64,000 nucleotides of DNA, from contig NZ_JBNGOZ010000012.1 in assembly GCF_050589825.1 (NCBI RefSeq), positions 1-64,000 of the forward strand. Direction: 5' to 3'. Positions 27,207 to 36,404 of this stretch are shown piece after piece. Below the pieces are notes generated by a model. The model was given only the letters and a program-made list of their open reading frames with translations. It was not told the origin of the DNA and searched no databases. Each line of letters opens with the position of its first letter. Positions within the stretch are counted from its first letter, which is position 1. A program made the position numbers and the translations under genes. Source of the DNA: Carboxylicivirga longa (GTDB taxonomy: Bacteria; Bacteroidota; Bacteroidia; Bacteroidales; Marinilabiliaceae).

Positions 27207-30200
27207 TGTATTTCATTTCTTTAATAGCGGGCTCAATCTCTTCACTGCTTACGTTTCTGTCGTAGGCAAACTGTTGCCATTTTACTTTCGCTTTATTGGC
27301 AATGAGCAACATTACGGGTAGTAATACAAGTGTTGTTGTGGTCGCCATCGCCATCCCATAACTTACCGAAATAGCCATGGGGATGAGGAAGCGTGCCTGC
27401 ATACTGGTTTCGAGCAGCATGGGTGCCATGCCCGCAATGGTGGTTAAAGTGGTGAGTATAATGGGGCGGAAGCGTGATAGTGCCGCTTCTGTCAGGGCCT
27501 CCTGGTATTTCATGCCTTTCTTAAGGTTGATGTTAAGTGCATTGATTAATATCAGTGAGTCGTTGATCATTACCCCGATGAGGGCAATGACGCCCATACC
27601 CGACATCAAACTAAGGGACATGCCGTGTATCCAGTGTCCGATGATAACTCCCACTAAACTAAGGGGAATCATCATATATACCAGAATGGATTGAGTTACG
27701 GAGCGCAGTGTAAGGATAACAACTGCAAACATGAGAAGCAGCACCACAGGCATCACTTTTGCCATTGAACTTCCCACCTTTTTACTCTCTCTTTTTTGGC
27801 CGTCGTAGTTGGCTCTTACCCCCGGATGTTTTTTATAAATGGGTTGTAATATCTCCTTCTCAATTTTCTCAATCAGGTCGGGTAAAGAGCTTGTCGGATC
27901 GCTTTGGTTAGCTTCAATAATTACTTCGCGATCAAAATCCAGGTGCTGTATACTTGAAAAGCCATTAACTATTTTAAGATTGACCAATTCTGATAGGGGA
28001 TAAGCGACGCCATTGCTCAGTCGGATTTTCATGTTCTCAAGCTGGCCGATGTTTTCACGGTTGTCTTCGCGATATTTAACCCACACTTTTACCTCGTCCT
28101 TACCGCGTTGCAGGCGTTGTGCCTCATTCCCCCAAAAAGCCTGCCTCACCTGGCTTACCACACTCTGAAGAGTCAGCCCCAGATGATGGGCTTTTTCCTT
28201 TAGTTCTAGTTCGATCTCGCGGTAGCCAACGGGCGATTTATCGGAAACATCTGTTACCTCGGGCATATTGTTCAGGGCGCGCTTTAACTCTTCCTTGGCC
28301 GCCCTCAATACATCATTATCATCGCCCAGTAAGGAAATTACCAGTGCCTTGCCAAAGGGATTAAAGCCTTCGAATAAGAGGGCTTCGGCGCCTGGGATAT
28401 CGCCTACTTTTTCGCGCAGTCGAACGGTTACATCATCGGTTGTTGAGTTACGCGACTCACCATCAAGCAAAGTAATCTGGATAGTGGCGCTGCTTCCGCT
28501 TCCCTGGAACTGTTGAAAGGTTTGTTTTATGATGCTTGCATTGTTGGGTTGCAGGGGGCGCATGTCCTCATTTACTTCCCAGATGGCCTGAGTAATCTTG
28601 TCCAGCTGTTTTTGGGTAAGCGACTCATCGGTCCCCGATGGCATGCTTAAGCTTACCGTCACATTATCGCCATCCACCTGCGGAAAGAAGGTGACGCTGA
28701 CCCATCGTGCCGATACCATGCCCATGGATATGATAAAGGCTGCCGTGAAAATGGCGAAAGTGATTGTTTTGTATTTTATGGCAAATTCAACAGCCGGCTT
28801 ATAGGTGATATCCCGCAGTTTCAATAAGCCGGTTTCGGCCCAGCCCATGTATTTCATCCAGGTGCTTTTGTAGTCTTTATTCAATGCCTTGGAGTGGGCT
28901 ACGTGGGCCGGAAGAATAATTAAGCCTTCGATGAGTGAAACAAAAAGAATGGCTATCACTACAATGGATATCTCTCTGAACATATCGCCCATTCGCCCAT
29001 CTAAAAAGATAAAAGCGGAGAAGGCCATCATGGTAGTTAACACCCCTGACAGAACAGCCGGAGTTACCTCCAGGGTGCCATCCACAGCAGCTTTTATGGG
29101 TGTTTTACCCATTTGCCAGTGTCGGTATATATTCTCAGCCACCACAATAGCATCATCAACCAATATGCCCAATACAAGTATTAGTCCGAATAAAGAGAGC
29201 ATATTGATGGTAACTCCTGTGCCCGGCACGAGTATGAACATTCCAAGCATGGAAAAGGGGATGCCAATGGCCACCCAAAAGGCAATTCGGGGATTCAGGA
29301 ATAGGGACAGGAAGAGCAGGACAAGGAGGATGCCTATGATACCATTTTTACTCAATAAATCAATGCGCTGATCCAGCAGGTCACTTTGGTCGCGTATCAC
29401 GGTTGCGTTTAACAAGTCCTGATTCGAATTAAAGTTAGCAATGTACTCTTTAACAGCGTCTGTGGCAGTGATGATATCTTCCGAAAAAGTGTTTTGAATG
29501 GTGATGACAACACCAGGCTTACCATTGAATAAAACTTCAGATGGCGCATCGGCCCATTGATCTTTTATGTCGGCCACATCTTTCAGTCGTATGATTCCAC
29601 CTGCCGGTGTGTTGCGTATCACTATATTTTCCAGCTCCTTGCCATGATATTCTCTGTTGCGCACACGGATGAAAAATTCCTCTTCTCCATCCTTAATACT
29701 ACCACCGGTTAATAGCAAATTGCTGCTTTTTACGGCATTGGCTATTTCGCTAAAGGTGAGTTTGTAGGTTTCCAGGGCATCTTCCTTTACCAGGATGGCA
29801 ATTTCTTCGTCGGGATAGCCGCCGATGGATATTTTCGAGATTCCTTCCATACGCAGCAGGTCATGTTCCATTTCCCGGGCCTTGGCTTTCAGTTGTTTTA
29901 GGGTTACATTTTTCCCTTCGTTGGCCGTGATCACATAGTTAATGGAAAAGTTGACGTCATCGTGCTTATAGGTCACTACTGATTCGATGCCCACGGGAAA
30001 TGAGGCGATGCGTTCTACCTCATTCTTCACCTTAATGAGGGCTTCGTCCATATCAGTGCCCTTCAGCATTTCTATGGTTACCGTGCCACTGTTCTCTCGC
30101 GAAACGGAGGTGATACGTTCCATTCCTTCCAGGCCTTTGACGTTTTCTTCGATTTTTAGGATGGCTCCTTCCTCTACCTCCTCAGGCGATGCTCCGGGAT

Positions 30201-30354
30201 AAACAATATCCACATAGATATAGCGCTGCGGTATATTAGGGAAGAAATTCTTCTGTATATTAAGCAATGAAATAAATCCGAAGATGCCGACCATAATCAT
30301 GATCAGATTGACAGCCACCGGAAATTTCATAAAATAAGCGATGATATTTTTCAT
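27187..30354 (-). CDS. RND-family efflux transporter, AcrB/MexB type
   Basis: Inner-membrane proton-driven exporter of 1055 residues with the classic duplicated layout: one N-terminal helix (about 10-30), a large periplasmic loop, six helices, second periplasmic loop and five more helices. Seen: NIQKNFFPNIPQRYIYVDIVYPGASPEEVEE at the N-terminus (positions about 32-62), the proton-relay aspartates in GILVDDAIVVAEN (about 405-417), and GVMINDSLILINA in the second half. The absence of the HAE1-specific long loop signature leaves the substrate open. Adaptor upstream and TolC downstream are co-oriented. Confidence 0.94.
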   Translation of the reverse strand: MKNIIAYFMKFPVAVNLIMIMVGIFGFISLLNIQKNFFPNIPQRYIYVDIVYPGASPEEVEEGAILKIEENVKGLEGMERITSVSRENSGTVTIEMLKGTDMDEALIKVKNEVERIASFPVGIESVVTYKHDDVNFSINYVITANEGKNVTLKQLKAKAREMEHDLLRMEGISKISIGGYPDEEIAILVKEDALETYKLTFSEIANAVKSSNLLLTGGSIKDGEEEFFIRVRNREYHGKELENIVIRNTPAGGIIRLKDVADIKDQWADAPSEVLFNGKPGVVITIQNTFSEDIITATDAVKEYIANFNSNQDLLNATVIRDQSDLLDQRIDLLSKNGIIGILLVLLFLSLFLNPRIAFWVAIGIPFSMLGMFILVPGTGVTINMLSLFGLILVLGILVDDAIVVAENIYRHWQMGKTPIKAAVDGTLEVTPAVLSGVLTTMMAFSAFIFLDGRMGDMFREISIVVIAILFVSLIEGLIILPAHVAHSKALNKDYKSTWMKYMGWAETGLLKLRDITYKPAVEFAIKYKTITFAIFTAAFIISMGMVSARWVSVTFFPQVDGDNVTVSLSMPSGTDESLTQKQLDKITQAIWEVNEDMRPLQPNNASIIKQTFQQFQGSGSSATIQITLLDGESRNSTTDDVTVRLREKVGDIPGAEALLFEGFNPFGKALVISLLGDDNDVLRAAKEELKRALNNMPEVTDVSDKSPVGYREIELELKEKAHHLGLTLQSVVSQVRQAFWGNEAQRLQRGKDEVKVWVKYREDNRENIGQLENMKIRLSNGVAYPLSELVNLKIVNGFSSIQHLDFDREVIIEANQSDPTSSLPDLIEKIEKEILQPIYKKHPGVRANYDGQKRESKKVGSSMAKVMPVVLLLMFAVVILTLRSVTQSILVYMMIPLSLVGVIIGHWIHGMSLSLMSGMGVIALIGVMINDSLILINALNINLKKGMKYQEALTEAALSRFRPIILTTLTTIAGMAPMLLETSMQARFLIPMAISVSYGMAMATTTTLVLLPVMLLIANKAKVKWQQFAYDRNVSSEEIEPAIKEMKYIEEYED

Positions 30355-30530
30355 TGGTTTGTTGTTTGATAGTCAGTAGTGAAGTGATGAGAAGTAAGAA
30401 GGTTTTTTAAAAGCATTAGTGACTATGTCTTTCTGATTAAAATCAGTCATCTAGCGGTTTGATTAGAGGCGTTTGTAGCGATGAAGCCAACGGAATTTAT
30501 GCTCACCTCTCATCTCACAGCACTCCCCTC

Positions 30531-31646
30531 TCATTTTTCATTAATACGTACCGGCATGCCTTCATAAGGACTCTTAATGACCGTTGCCAGCACCGCAGCT
30601 CCTTCGTCAAGACCTTGGATAATGGCATAATCGTTTTGTTTGGTAACAACGGCCACCGGCATATGCTTTAGGCGATTATTTTCTACCACATAGATATGAT
30701 TGTTGTTATCCAGCATCTTTCGTGGAATGCGCATGGCATCTTGGAGGGGTTTTTGTTTAATTTCGGCATTTAGGTACATCCCTTCTTTCAGGGTGCTTCC
30801 CTTAACGCGGATAAATACCTTTACACTCTGCGATTGCTCGTCAATACTGCCGCCAATGCGAACTACTTTACCCAACCATTCGCCGCTGATATCGCTTGAA
30901 CTTAAGTTGGCTTCCGTGCCTATTTTTATCTGCTCAAGACGGGCAAGCGGAATGGTAAGCTCCAGGTCATAATTGGCGGTGTTAATAAGCGTACCCAGGG
31001 CTGAGCCTGAGCGAACCGCCTTACCTGCCTCTGCATCAACAGCGGCAACCACGCCATTAAAGGGTGCTCGAATAGTATATTTTATAAACTTCTCTTCACT
31101 CGCTTTAACGGAGTAATATTTACTTAGGATTCCCTTGCCCGACAGGAAAAAACGCTCTTGCTCACTCTTAGCGGCAGGTAGCGCAGGGAGTTTTTTATCC
31201 ATCTCAATAGAGGATACATACTGTCGCCATAATGGGTACGATTCCGGATAGTCGGATTTTAAATCCGGCAGAATAGAAGTGGCTAGGGTGATAAAATCGC
31301 TTTTCTGTGCCAATAGGTTCATTTTAAACTCTTGATGATCAATCTCCAGCATAACCTGCCCTTTTTGGTAGCTTTTCCCTACTTTGAAATTGCGTGCCGA
31401 AGGCATTAGGCGACCATCTACCTGGGCAACAATTTCAAAGCGATCAACGGCTCTGAGTTTGCCCGTTCCATGGTAGTGATTTTCTATGGTTTCTTTTTGT
31501 GGATAGATGACATTGACCAATGTACCTTTGTTTTCATCTGATATTTGTGGCCCTTTTTCTTTCGATGCCGATATAACCCTGTTAAAAATGAGTGCGGCAA
31601 TAATAATGACAAGGGCAATTAGTAAGGATACTCCTTTTTTGTTCAT
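30531..31646 (-). CDS. Periplasmic adaptor (membrane fusion) protein of the RND pump
   Basis: HlyD/AcrA-family adaptor of 371 residues. An uncleaved N-terminal helix (VSLLIALVIIIAALIFN) anchors it; the lipoyl half-motifs (VAQVDGRLMPSARNFKVGKSYQKGQVMLEID and YTIRAPFNGVVAAVDAEAGKAVRSG) flank a short helical hairpin, followed by the beta-barrel domain (ANLSSSDISGEWLGKVVRIGG). First gene of a leftward operon of pump, channel, kinase and regulator; 176 bases separate it from the RND gene. Confidence 0.92.
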   Translation of the reverse strand: MNKKGVSLLIALVIIIAALIFNRVISASKEKGPQISDENKGTLVNVIYPQKETIENHYHGTGKLRAVDRFEIVAQVDGRLMPSARNFKVGKSYQKGQVMLEIDHQEFKMNLLAQKSDFITLATSILPDLKSDYPESYPLWRQYVSSIEMDKKLPALPAAKSEQERFFLSGKGILSKYYSVKASEEKFIKYTIRAPFNGVVAAVDAEAGKAVRSGSALGTLINTANYDLELTIPLARLEQIKIGTEANLSSSDISGEWLGKVVRIGGSIDEQSQSVKVFIRVKGSTLKEGMYLNAEIKQKPLQDAMRIPRKMLDNNNHIYVVENNRLKHMPVAVVTKQNDYAIIQGLDEGAAVLATVIKSPYEGMPVRINEK

Positions 31647-31862
31647 AACTGAGAATATAATGGTGTTGATGTTACGACTTTAAAATCTGTTGCGAATGTT
31701 TAGGTTTTAATTAAATGTACAAAACAATTCAGGATGAATACAGAAAAAGAACGTATGAAAAAGTGAATAGTTGAATTTAAAATTTAAAACGAACTGTGCT
31801 CATTCATTCCCCGTACTTATAATATTGCCAATTAAGGCGTTGATAGATTTAGATTGAAAAGC

Positions 31863-31892
31863 TTGGAACGTTTTTTGAATCAAGTACCTTTG
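31863..31892 (+). promoter_or_regulatory. Promoter of the transglutaminase-like gene
   Basis: TTG (31863-31865), 19-base spacer, TACCTTTG (31885-31892): a full match to the Bacteroidota vegetative promoter, with a leader of about 35 bases. Confidence 0.65.
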
Positions 31893-31934
31893 CGACAAGC
31901 ATCCCACGGGTGCGACTAATCAAAATACATTAGG

Positions 31935-34622
31935 ATGAAACGAATTATCGTACTATTTACTTTTATGTGTATGGCCTTGGTGTCCATGGCGCAGATTGAT
32001 CAGAAGGATCCCTTTAAAAAGATGGATGATGCTTATCAGCAACGTCTCGATAAAATGAATCAGGATTATGAATTAAGGCTTCAGGCTATGCAGGAAGAGT
32101 ACGATGCTCGTTTGAAACAGATGAATAAGGCCTTTAAGCAGTATCTGAAGAAAGGATTTACCCAAGTGGAGCAAACAGAAGAGAAGGTGAAGCCCGTTGA
32201 GGTGCCTAAACCCGTTGAACAACCTGTTTTTACGCCCGCTGATGATGTTGATACAAAACCCGATGAGCAGAGTGATACAGATTCTGATGAAGTGATTGAG
32301 CAGGCTGTTTCTATGCCTTCGGCGCCAGTGCAAATCGATGTAGATCTTGCTGAGACTGATGCTTTTTCTATTTCGCCTATCTTACAAGTTCCTGCCGATG
32401 TTGATACTTATGCAAAGCCCATCACTGTTGACTTTTTTGGCAGTCCTGCACATCTAATGATCGACAAACGAACGAAGGCTCTTGCCATTAAATCTGTTAA
32501 GCCGTCTGCATTTGCCAATTATTGGGAGGATTTTACGGCTACTCATTATCAGGTTTATATTGAATCGCTTTTGCGATATGCCAGGGATAAGAATCTGAAT
32601 GACTGGGGTATCTACCAACTCATAGATATAACATCGCGCCAGCTGCATACTACGCCCAATGGTCGTGCAATGTGGACTTGGGCTATGCTCAATCAGGCAG
32701 GCTATCAGGCTAAAATAGGATATTCGGGTAACACGGTGTATTTGTTACTCCCTTTTATGCAGGTGGTGTATGAGAAACCTTTTTATAGCATAGATGGCAG
32801 TAACTTTTATCTGATGGGCGCTAAGAAGAATATCAAAAATATGATGACTTATACTGAAGATTTTGCTGCTGCCACTAAAAAAGTGGATTTACATTTGCCT
32901 TACGCCCTTGCTTTTAGTGAAGAGCAAAATACTGTTGAGCGCAAAACGACACTGCCCGATGAATCTGAGGCCTTATCGTTGAAGATGAATAAGACCGTGA
33001 TGGCCTTCCTGGCCAGTTACCCCCAAACGATTAATACGGTCTATCTGAATGCAGCCATGTCTGCGGATGTGAAGGAAACGTTATATGAGTATATTCAACC
33101 GCGCATTGAAGGAAAGAGTGAGACACAGGCTGTGACCTATCTCCTGGATTATCTGCACAACAGTTTTGAGTATAAGACCGATCGCGATCAGTTTAACAAG
33201 GAAAAGATGTTTTTTCCTGATGAAATTTTTTACTACCCTTATTCCGATTGCGAAGATCGTACCGTACTGTTTACTCGCCTGGTGAATGAACTGCTGGGAC
33301 TTGATGCCATCGCTATCACCTACTTTAGTCACATGGCTGCAGCGGTATCTTTTACTGCGCCCGTTGAGGGTTACTCATTCCTTGTGGATGGCCGCCGTTA
33401 CACCATTACCGACCCCACTTATATTAATGCTCCTATTGGCTCGGTAATGCCCGATTATGAGGGATATACCCCCATGGCAATTAAGATTAATAACGATAGC
33501 CGGTTGAATAATATATGGCAGATGATCGCCCGCTCGCTGGAGAAGGGCAATGAGGGAAATATTTTTATTGCCGACAGGGCTTTGGCCGAAAATGGCAATA
33601 TGGTAGTGTCGGGCTGGTTTAGCAATGTAATTACCATTGATGGTAGGCGCTATGAGGCAACGGGAGGCACGCGCGACCTTTGGTTTGCCACCTTTGAAAG
33701 GGGGGGAGCGCTTCAGTGGTTTACGCCGGTTAATTGCAGTAATAATGGTTTTACGCAGGCTTTTAATGCCGGTAAAGAGGGTAACGTTTATGCCCTCATT
33801 AATTATAATGGAGCCCTGAGCATGGGGCAACGACGCCTGGCACAAAGCGATCAGCCGGCGCACTTGGTGCTGGGGCTCTCTCGTGGGGCACGACCCATAT
33901 TGGCTGAAGCCATTAATTTTGAAGCGCCCGAGGGGCAGAAGCTTGCTTTTTACGGTAAGTACAAGGCCGATGGCACTCGTATCGACCTGCTTTCGTTTCC
34001 TACCGATGAGGTGCGTTTTGAGCCTAAGATAACGGTTGACTCAAAAAATGAAGTGGTGGTGCGCGGCGTGGTTGGCGATATCGAAGGGCTTACCAATGAG
34101 GTTCCCATCATGCTGTCGTCAGCCAGTTTTAGTGCCGAAAATCAGATAGAGGCCTCAATGAATCGATATGAACAGCAAGGTGTCAATCGCCATATGATAG
34201 CACTTTTTTCTACCCTTGACCTGTTGGCAAAAAATGGAGGCCGCGTTTCGGGTATTACTGTTCGTAACTTGATGAATAAACACAATCCGGATTTTTACAA
34301 GCGAAACCCAAGCATTTACAAAGGCTTGTTGAGTATGCAGTTTGTGATAAATGAAGCAGGGGTAGTGAAGGTGGAAACCTACAAAGGGCAAAAGGTATCC
34401 CTCTTTGCAATGCGGATCGCAGATAATAGCAACTTGCAAATTATAAGGCCAGATGAAGATAGCTATCGTATCCGGTTTTTAAACGGTGTTGAGATTGGGA
34501 AAGCCATTGTGTGGTACAATTTGAATGCCATGGACTTAAAAGCTGACGGGCGTATGGTTTTTGATTATGATGCTGAACGAATGAAGCGAAGTATAAATAT
34601 CAATGATTTTATTGTGGAATAA
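31935..34622 (+). CDS. Large secreted transglutaminase-like protein
   Basis: The 895-residue product has a signal peptide (about 1-19, SMAQ), a charged coiled coil (about 25-75) and an acidic Pro/Val-rich linker (about 85-135), so it probably stands off the envelope in the periplasm or at the surface. A transglutaminase-like core is at about 400-500: Cys near 440 in SDCEDR, His near 466 in FSHMAAA, and Asp near 493 in TDPTY make a plausible triad. The remaining 400 residues, beta-rich, are not recognised. In this family members may be proteases or cross-linkers; no substrate can be named. It has its own promoter and terminator. Confidence 0.7.
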   Translation: MKRIIVLFTFMCMALVSMAQIDQKDPFKKMDDAYQQRLDKMNQDYELRLQAMQEEYDARLKQMNKAFKQYLKKGFTQVEQTEEKVKPVEVPKPVEQPVFTPADDVDTKPDEQSDTDSDEVIEQAVSMPSAPVQIDVDLAETDAFSISPILQVPADVDTYAKPITVDFFGSPAHLMIDKRTKALAIKSVKPSAFANYWEDFTATHYQVYIESLLRYARDKNLNDWGIYQLIDITSRQLHTTPNGRAMWTWAMLNQAGYQAKIGYSGNTVYLLLPFMQVVYEKPFYSIDGSNFYLMGAKKNIKNMMTYTEDFAAATKKVDLHLPYALAFSEEQNTVERKTTLPDESEALSLKMNKTVMAFLASYPQTINTVYLNAAMSADVKETLYEYIQPRIEGKSETQAVTYLLDYLHNSFEYKTDRDQFNKEKMFFPDEIFYYPYSDCEDRTVLFTRLVNELLGLDAIAITYFSHMAAAVSFTAPVEGYSFLVDGRRYTITDPTYINAPIGSVMPDYEGYTPMAIKINNDSRLNNIWQMIARSLEKGNEGNIFIADRALAENGNMVVSGWFSNVITIDGRRYEATGGTRDLWFATFERGGALQWFTPVNCSNNGFTQAFNAGKEGNVYALINYNGALSMGQRRLAQSDQPAHLVLGLSRGARPILAEAINFEAPEGQKLAFYGKYKADGTRIDLLSFPTDEVRFEPKITVDSKNEVVVRGVVGDIEGLTNEVPIMLSSASFSAENQIEASMNRYEQQGVNRHMIALFSTLDLLAKNGGRVSGITVRNLMNKHNPDFYKRNPSIYKGLLSMQFVINEAGVVKVETYKGQKVSLFAMRIADNSNLQIIRPDEDSYRIRFLNGVEIGKAIVWYNLNAMDLKADGRMVFDYDAERMKRSININDFIVE

Positions 34623-34667
34623 ATATACCTGTAAACTCTTTTTGAGACTATGCTAACATAGCAGTAT

Positions 34668-34697
34668 AATAGCGCCTTACATGGCGCTATTTTTTTA
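34668..34697 (+). terminator. Intrinsic terminator of the transglutaminase-like gene
   Basis: AATAGCGCC (34668-34676) pairs perfectly with GGCGCTATT (34683-34691), loop of six, then TTTTTTT. Confidence 0.9.
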
Positions 34698-34803
34698 GAA
34701 AGATGTATTTCAGCTGTCTTCGCTGACGGATTTGTGATTGGTAACTTATGGGGCAGGATGTATGGATCTTATAATAATCATACATTAATAATTTGTTAAC
34801 TAA

Positions 34804-34837
34804 TTGGGTATTATTAATGCGTTAATATGTACATTTG
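34804..34837 (+). promoter_or_regulatory. Promoter of the chemoreceptor gene
   Basis: TTG (34804-34806), 23-base spacer, TACATTTG (34830-34837); leader about 40 bases to the ATG at 34883. Confidence 0.55.
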
Positions 34838-34882
34838 CACTCTTATATAATCTGTCATGAAAGTGAGTGAATACAATTATTA

Positions 34883-35998
34883 ATGTATAATGTTATGAAT
34901 GTTTTTTTAGAATATCTTATTCTGTTAACTGCCTGCTCTTTGTTTTATCTGCCTGTTGTTTATTACTTGGGTAGAAATTCGATAATTGCGAAAGTTGCGA
35001 TCTATTTTTTGCCCAGTTTAGCCACCTTGGCTTTTACCGCTTTTTCCTTTGGCGTAACGCGTAACTATTGGTTGTTTGTGCCGGCTCTTGGAGCCTTGTT
35101 TGCAACTGTTTATGTGCTCCAGTCTGTGGTGAAAAAGCCAATTGGAAAAATACAAGAAATTATATCCCATTTAGAGCAAGGTGATTTAAAGAAAGTGCAA
35201 TTGCTTGAGAATGTTGAGGCTAAAAATGAGTTTGGTATTATTAGTCGCGATTTGCAAAAAATGAGTAGCAACATTGCAGGTATTATTCAAAATATTAAAC
35301 TGATTTCAACTGAAATAGTTAGCCATGGCGAACAACTTTCTCATGCCGCCAATCAGCTCAGTGACTCCTCTAATAGCCAAGCTGTTAGTATTGAGGAGGT
35401 GAGTGCAAATATGGAAGAGGTAAATAGTAATATTCAGCAGAGTTCACGGAATGCCAGCGATGCGGGAACGATTTCTAAAAATGCGGAAAAAGGTATAAGA
35501 GACGTAGCGGTTAACGCAGAGCAAACAGATGGAGCCATGCAGAAAATTAATAAAGATGCAATGTTGATAAATGAGATTGCGCTTAATACGAAAATCTTAG
35601 CTTTAAATGCCGCTATTGAGGCTGCAAAGGCGAGTGAGCATGGCCGTGGGTTTGCAGTAGTCGCCAAAGAAGTTAGGAAGCTTGCCGAAAGTACCGAAGA
35701 GATTGCTGAAAGTATAACCAAAGAAGCGTTCAATACAGCTAATTTAACTGTGGGGGTCAACGCTCGTGTAATGGAAACTGTGCCTGAAGTTCAAAAAACT
35801 ATGATGATGGTGGGAGAGATCGCCAATAGTGCTTTTGAGCAAACAAAAGCCATGGAGCAAATTACTTTATCTATTCAACAGCTCAATGAAATAACCCAGG
35901 AAAACAGTGCCAGCAGTGAAGAGCTAAGTGCTAGCGCATCGCGTTTGTTCGAACAGGCCAATGAATTAAATAAATTGGTAACTGTTTTTAAGATTTAA
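34883..35998 (+). CDS. Methyl-accepting chemotaxis-like protein without a ligand-binding domain
   Basis: Three hydrophobic segments (about 8-28, 35-54, 59-78) lead straight into a HAMP-like linker (PIGKIQEIISHLEQGDLKKV, about 90-110) and an MCP signalling domain (about 140-371). The hairpin tip is conserved (ALNAAIEAAKASEHGRGFAVVAKEVRKLAEST, near 235-265), the region that contacts CheA/CheW. There is no periplasmic sensing domain, and no che or motility genes appear in the window. It may sense membrane state or act in a non-chemotaxis Che-like pathway; that is inference. Own promoter and terminator. Confidence 0.88.
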   Translation: MYNVMNVFLEYLILLTACSLFYLPVVYYLGRNSIIAKVAIYFLPSLATLAFTAFSFGVTRNYWLFVPALGALFATVYVLQSVVKKPIGKIQEIISHLEQGDLKKVQLLENVEAKNEFGIISRDLQKMSSNIAGIIQNIKLISTEIVSHGEQLSHAANQLSDSSNSQAVSIEEVSANMEEVNSNIQQSSRNASDAGTISKNAEKGIRDVAVNAEQTDGAMQKINKDAMLINEIALNTKILALNAAIEAAKASEHGRGFAVVAKEVRKLAESTEEIAESITKEAFNTANLTVGVNARVMETVPEVQKTMMMVGEIANSAFEQTKAMEQITLSIQQLNEITQENSASSEELSASASRLFEQANELNKLVTVFKI

Positions 35999-36048
35999 TC
36001 GGGTACGGAAGTATATAATTGAATAATAAGTCGAGTAAATTGCAAGTA

Positions 36049-36073
36049 GCCACCCTTTTAGGGTGGCTTTTTT
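36049..36073 (+). terminator. Intrinsic terminator of the chemoreceptor gene
   Basis: GCCACCC (36049-36055) pairs with GGGTGGC (36061-36067) around five bases, followed by TTTTTTG. Confidence 0.9.
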
Positions 36074-36108
36074 GTTTCCATAATATTTAAATTATATTAA
36101 ATATATAA

Positions 36109-36168
36109 TTGGCAAAATACCGAATATACTCTGTGGATCAACAGGGTCAATAATAGCAATTTTGCCAA
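36109..36168. repeat. Spaced inverted repeat upstream of the XRE gene
   Basis: TTGGCAAAAT (36109-36118) and ATTTTGCCAA (36159-36168) are perfect 10-base inverted copies 40 bases apart, ending 16 bases before the XRE start codon. This placement suits paired operator half-sites for the regulator encoded next to it. Confidence 0.45.
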
Positions 36169-36184
36169 AAATTACCTGTATAGA

Positions 36185-36388
36185 ATGTTAGATATAATTG
36201 CAGATAATATCAGAAGAAAAAGAAAGGAAAAGGGTTTCTCTCAGGAAACATTAGCACTAAAAGCCGGAATTGATCGATCATATATGGGATATATTGAAAA
36301 CGGGAAATATAATATATCCATTTTGAAGTTAGCGCAAATAGCCAAAGCATTGGAGGTCAGTGTTACTGATCTTATTAACGAATTATAG
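36185..36388 (+). CDS. XRE/Cro-type HTH regulator
   Basis: A 67-residue single-domain DNA-binding protein: IRRKRKEKGFSQETLALKAGIDRSYMGYIENGKYNISILKLAQIAKALEVS is a complete HTH_3 fold (helices about 4-62). No effector domain is present. It lies 16 bases before the hotdog-fold gene and probably shares its transcript; a spaced inverted repeat upstream may be its autoregulatory operator. Confidence 0.92.
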   Translation: MLDIIADNIRRKRKEKGFSQETLALKAGIDRSYMGYIENGKYNISILKLAQIAKALEVSVTDLINEL

Positions 36389-36404
36389 TTCACGAAAAAA
36401 AGTC

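Noticed and set aside
27377..29371. Several open frames on the plus strand across the RND pump gene (for example 28889-29371)
   Set aside because: They are antisense shadows of a very well conserved transporter; their translations are low-complexity and match no family.
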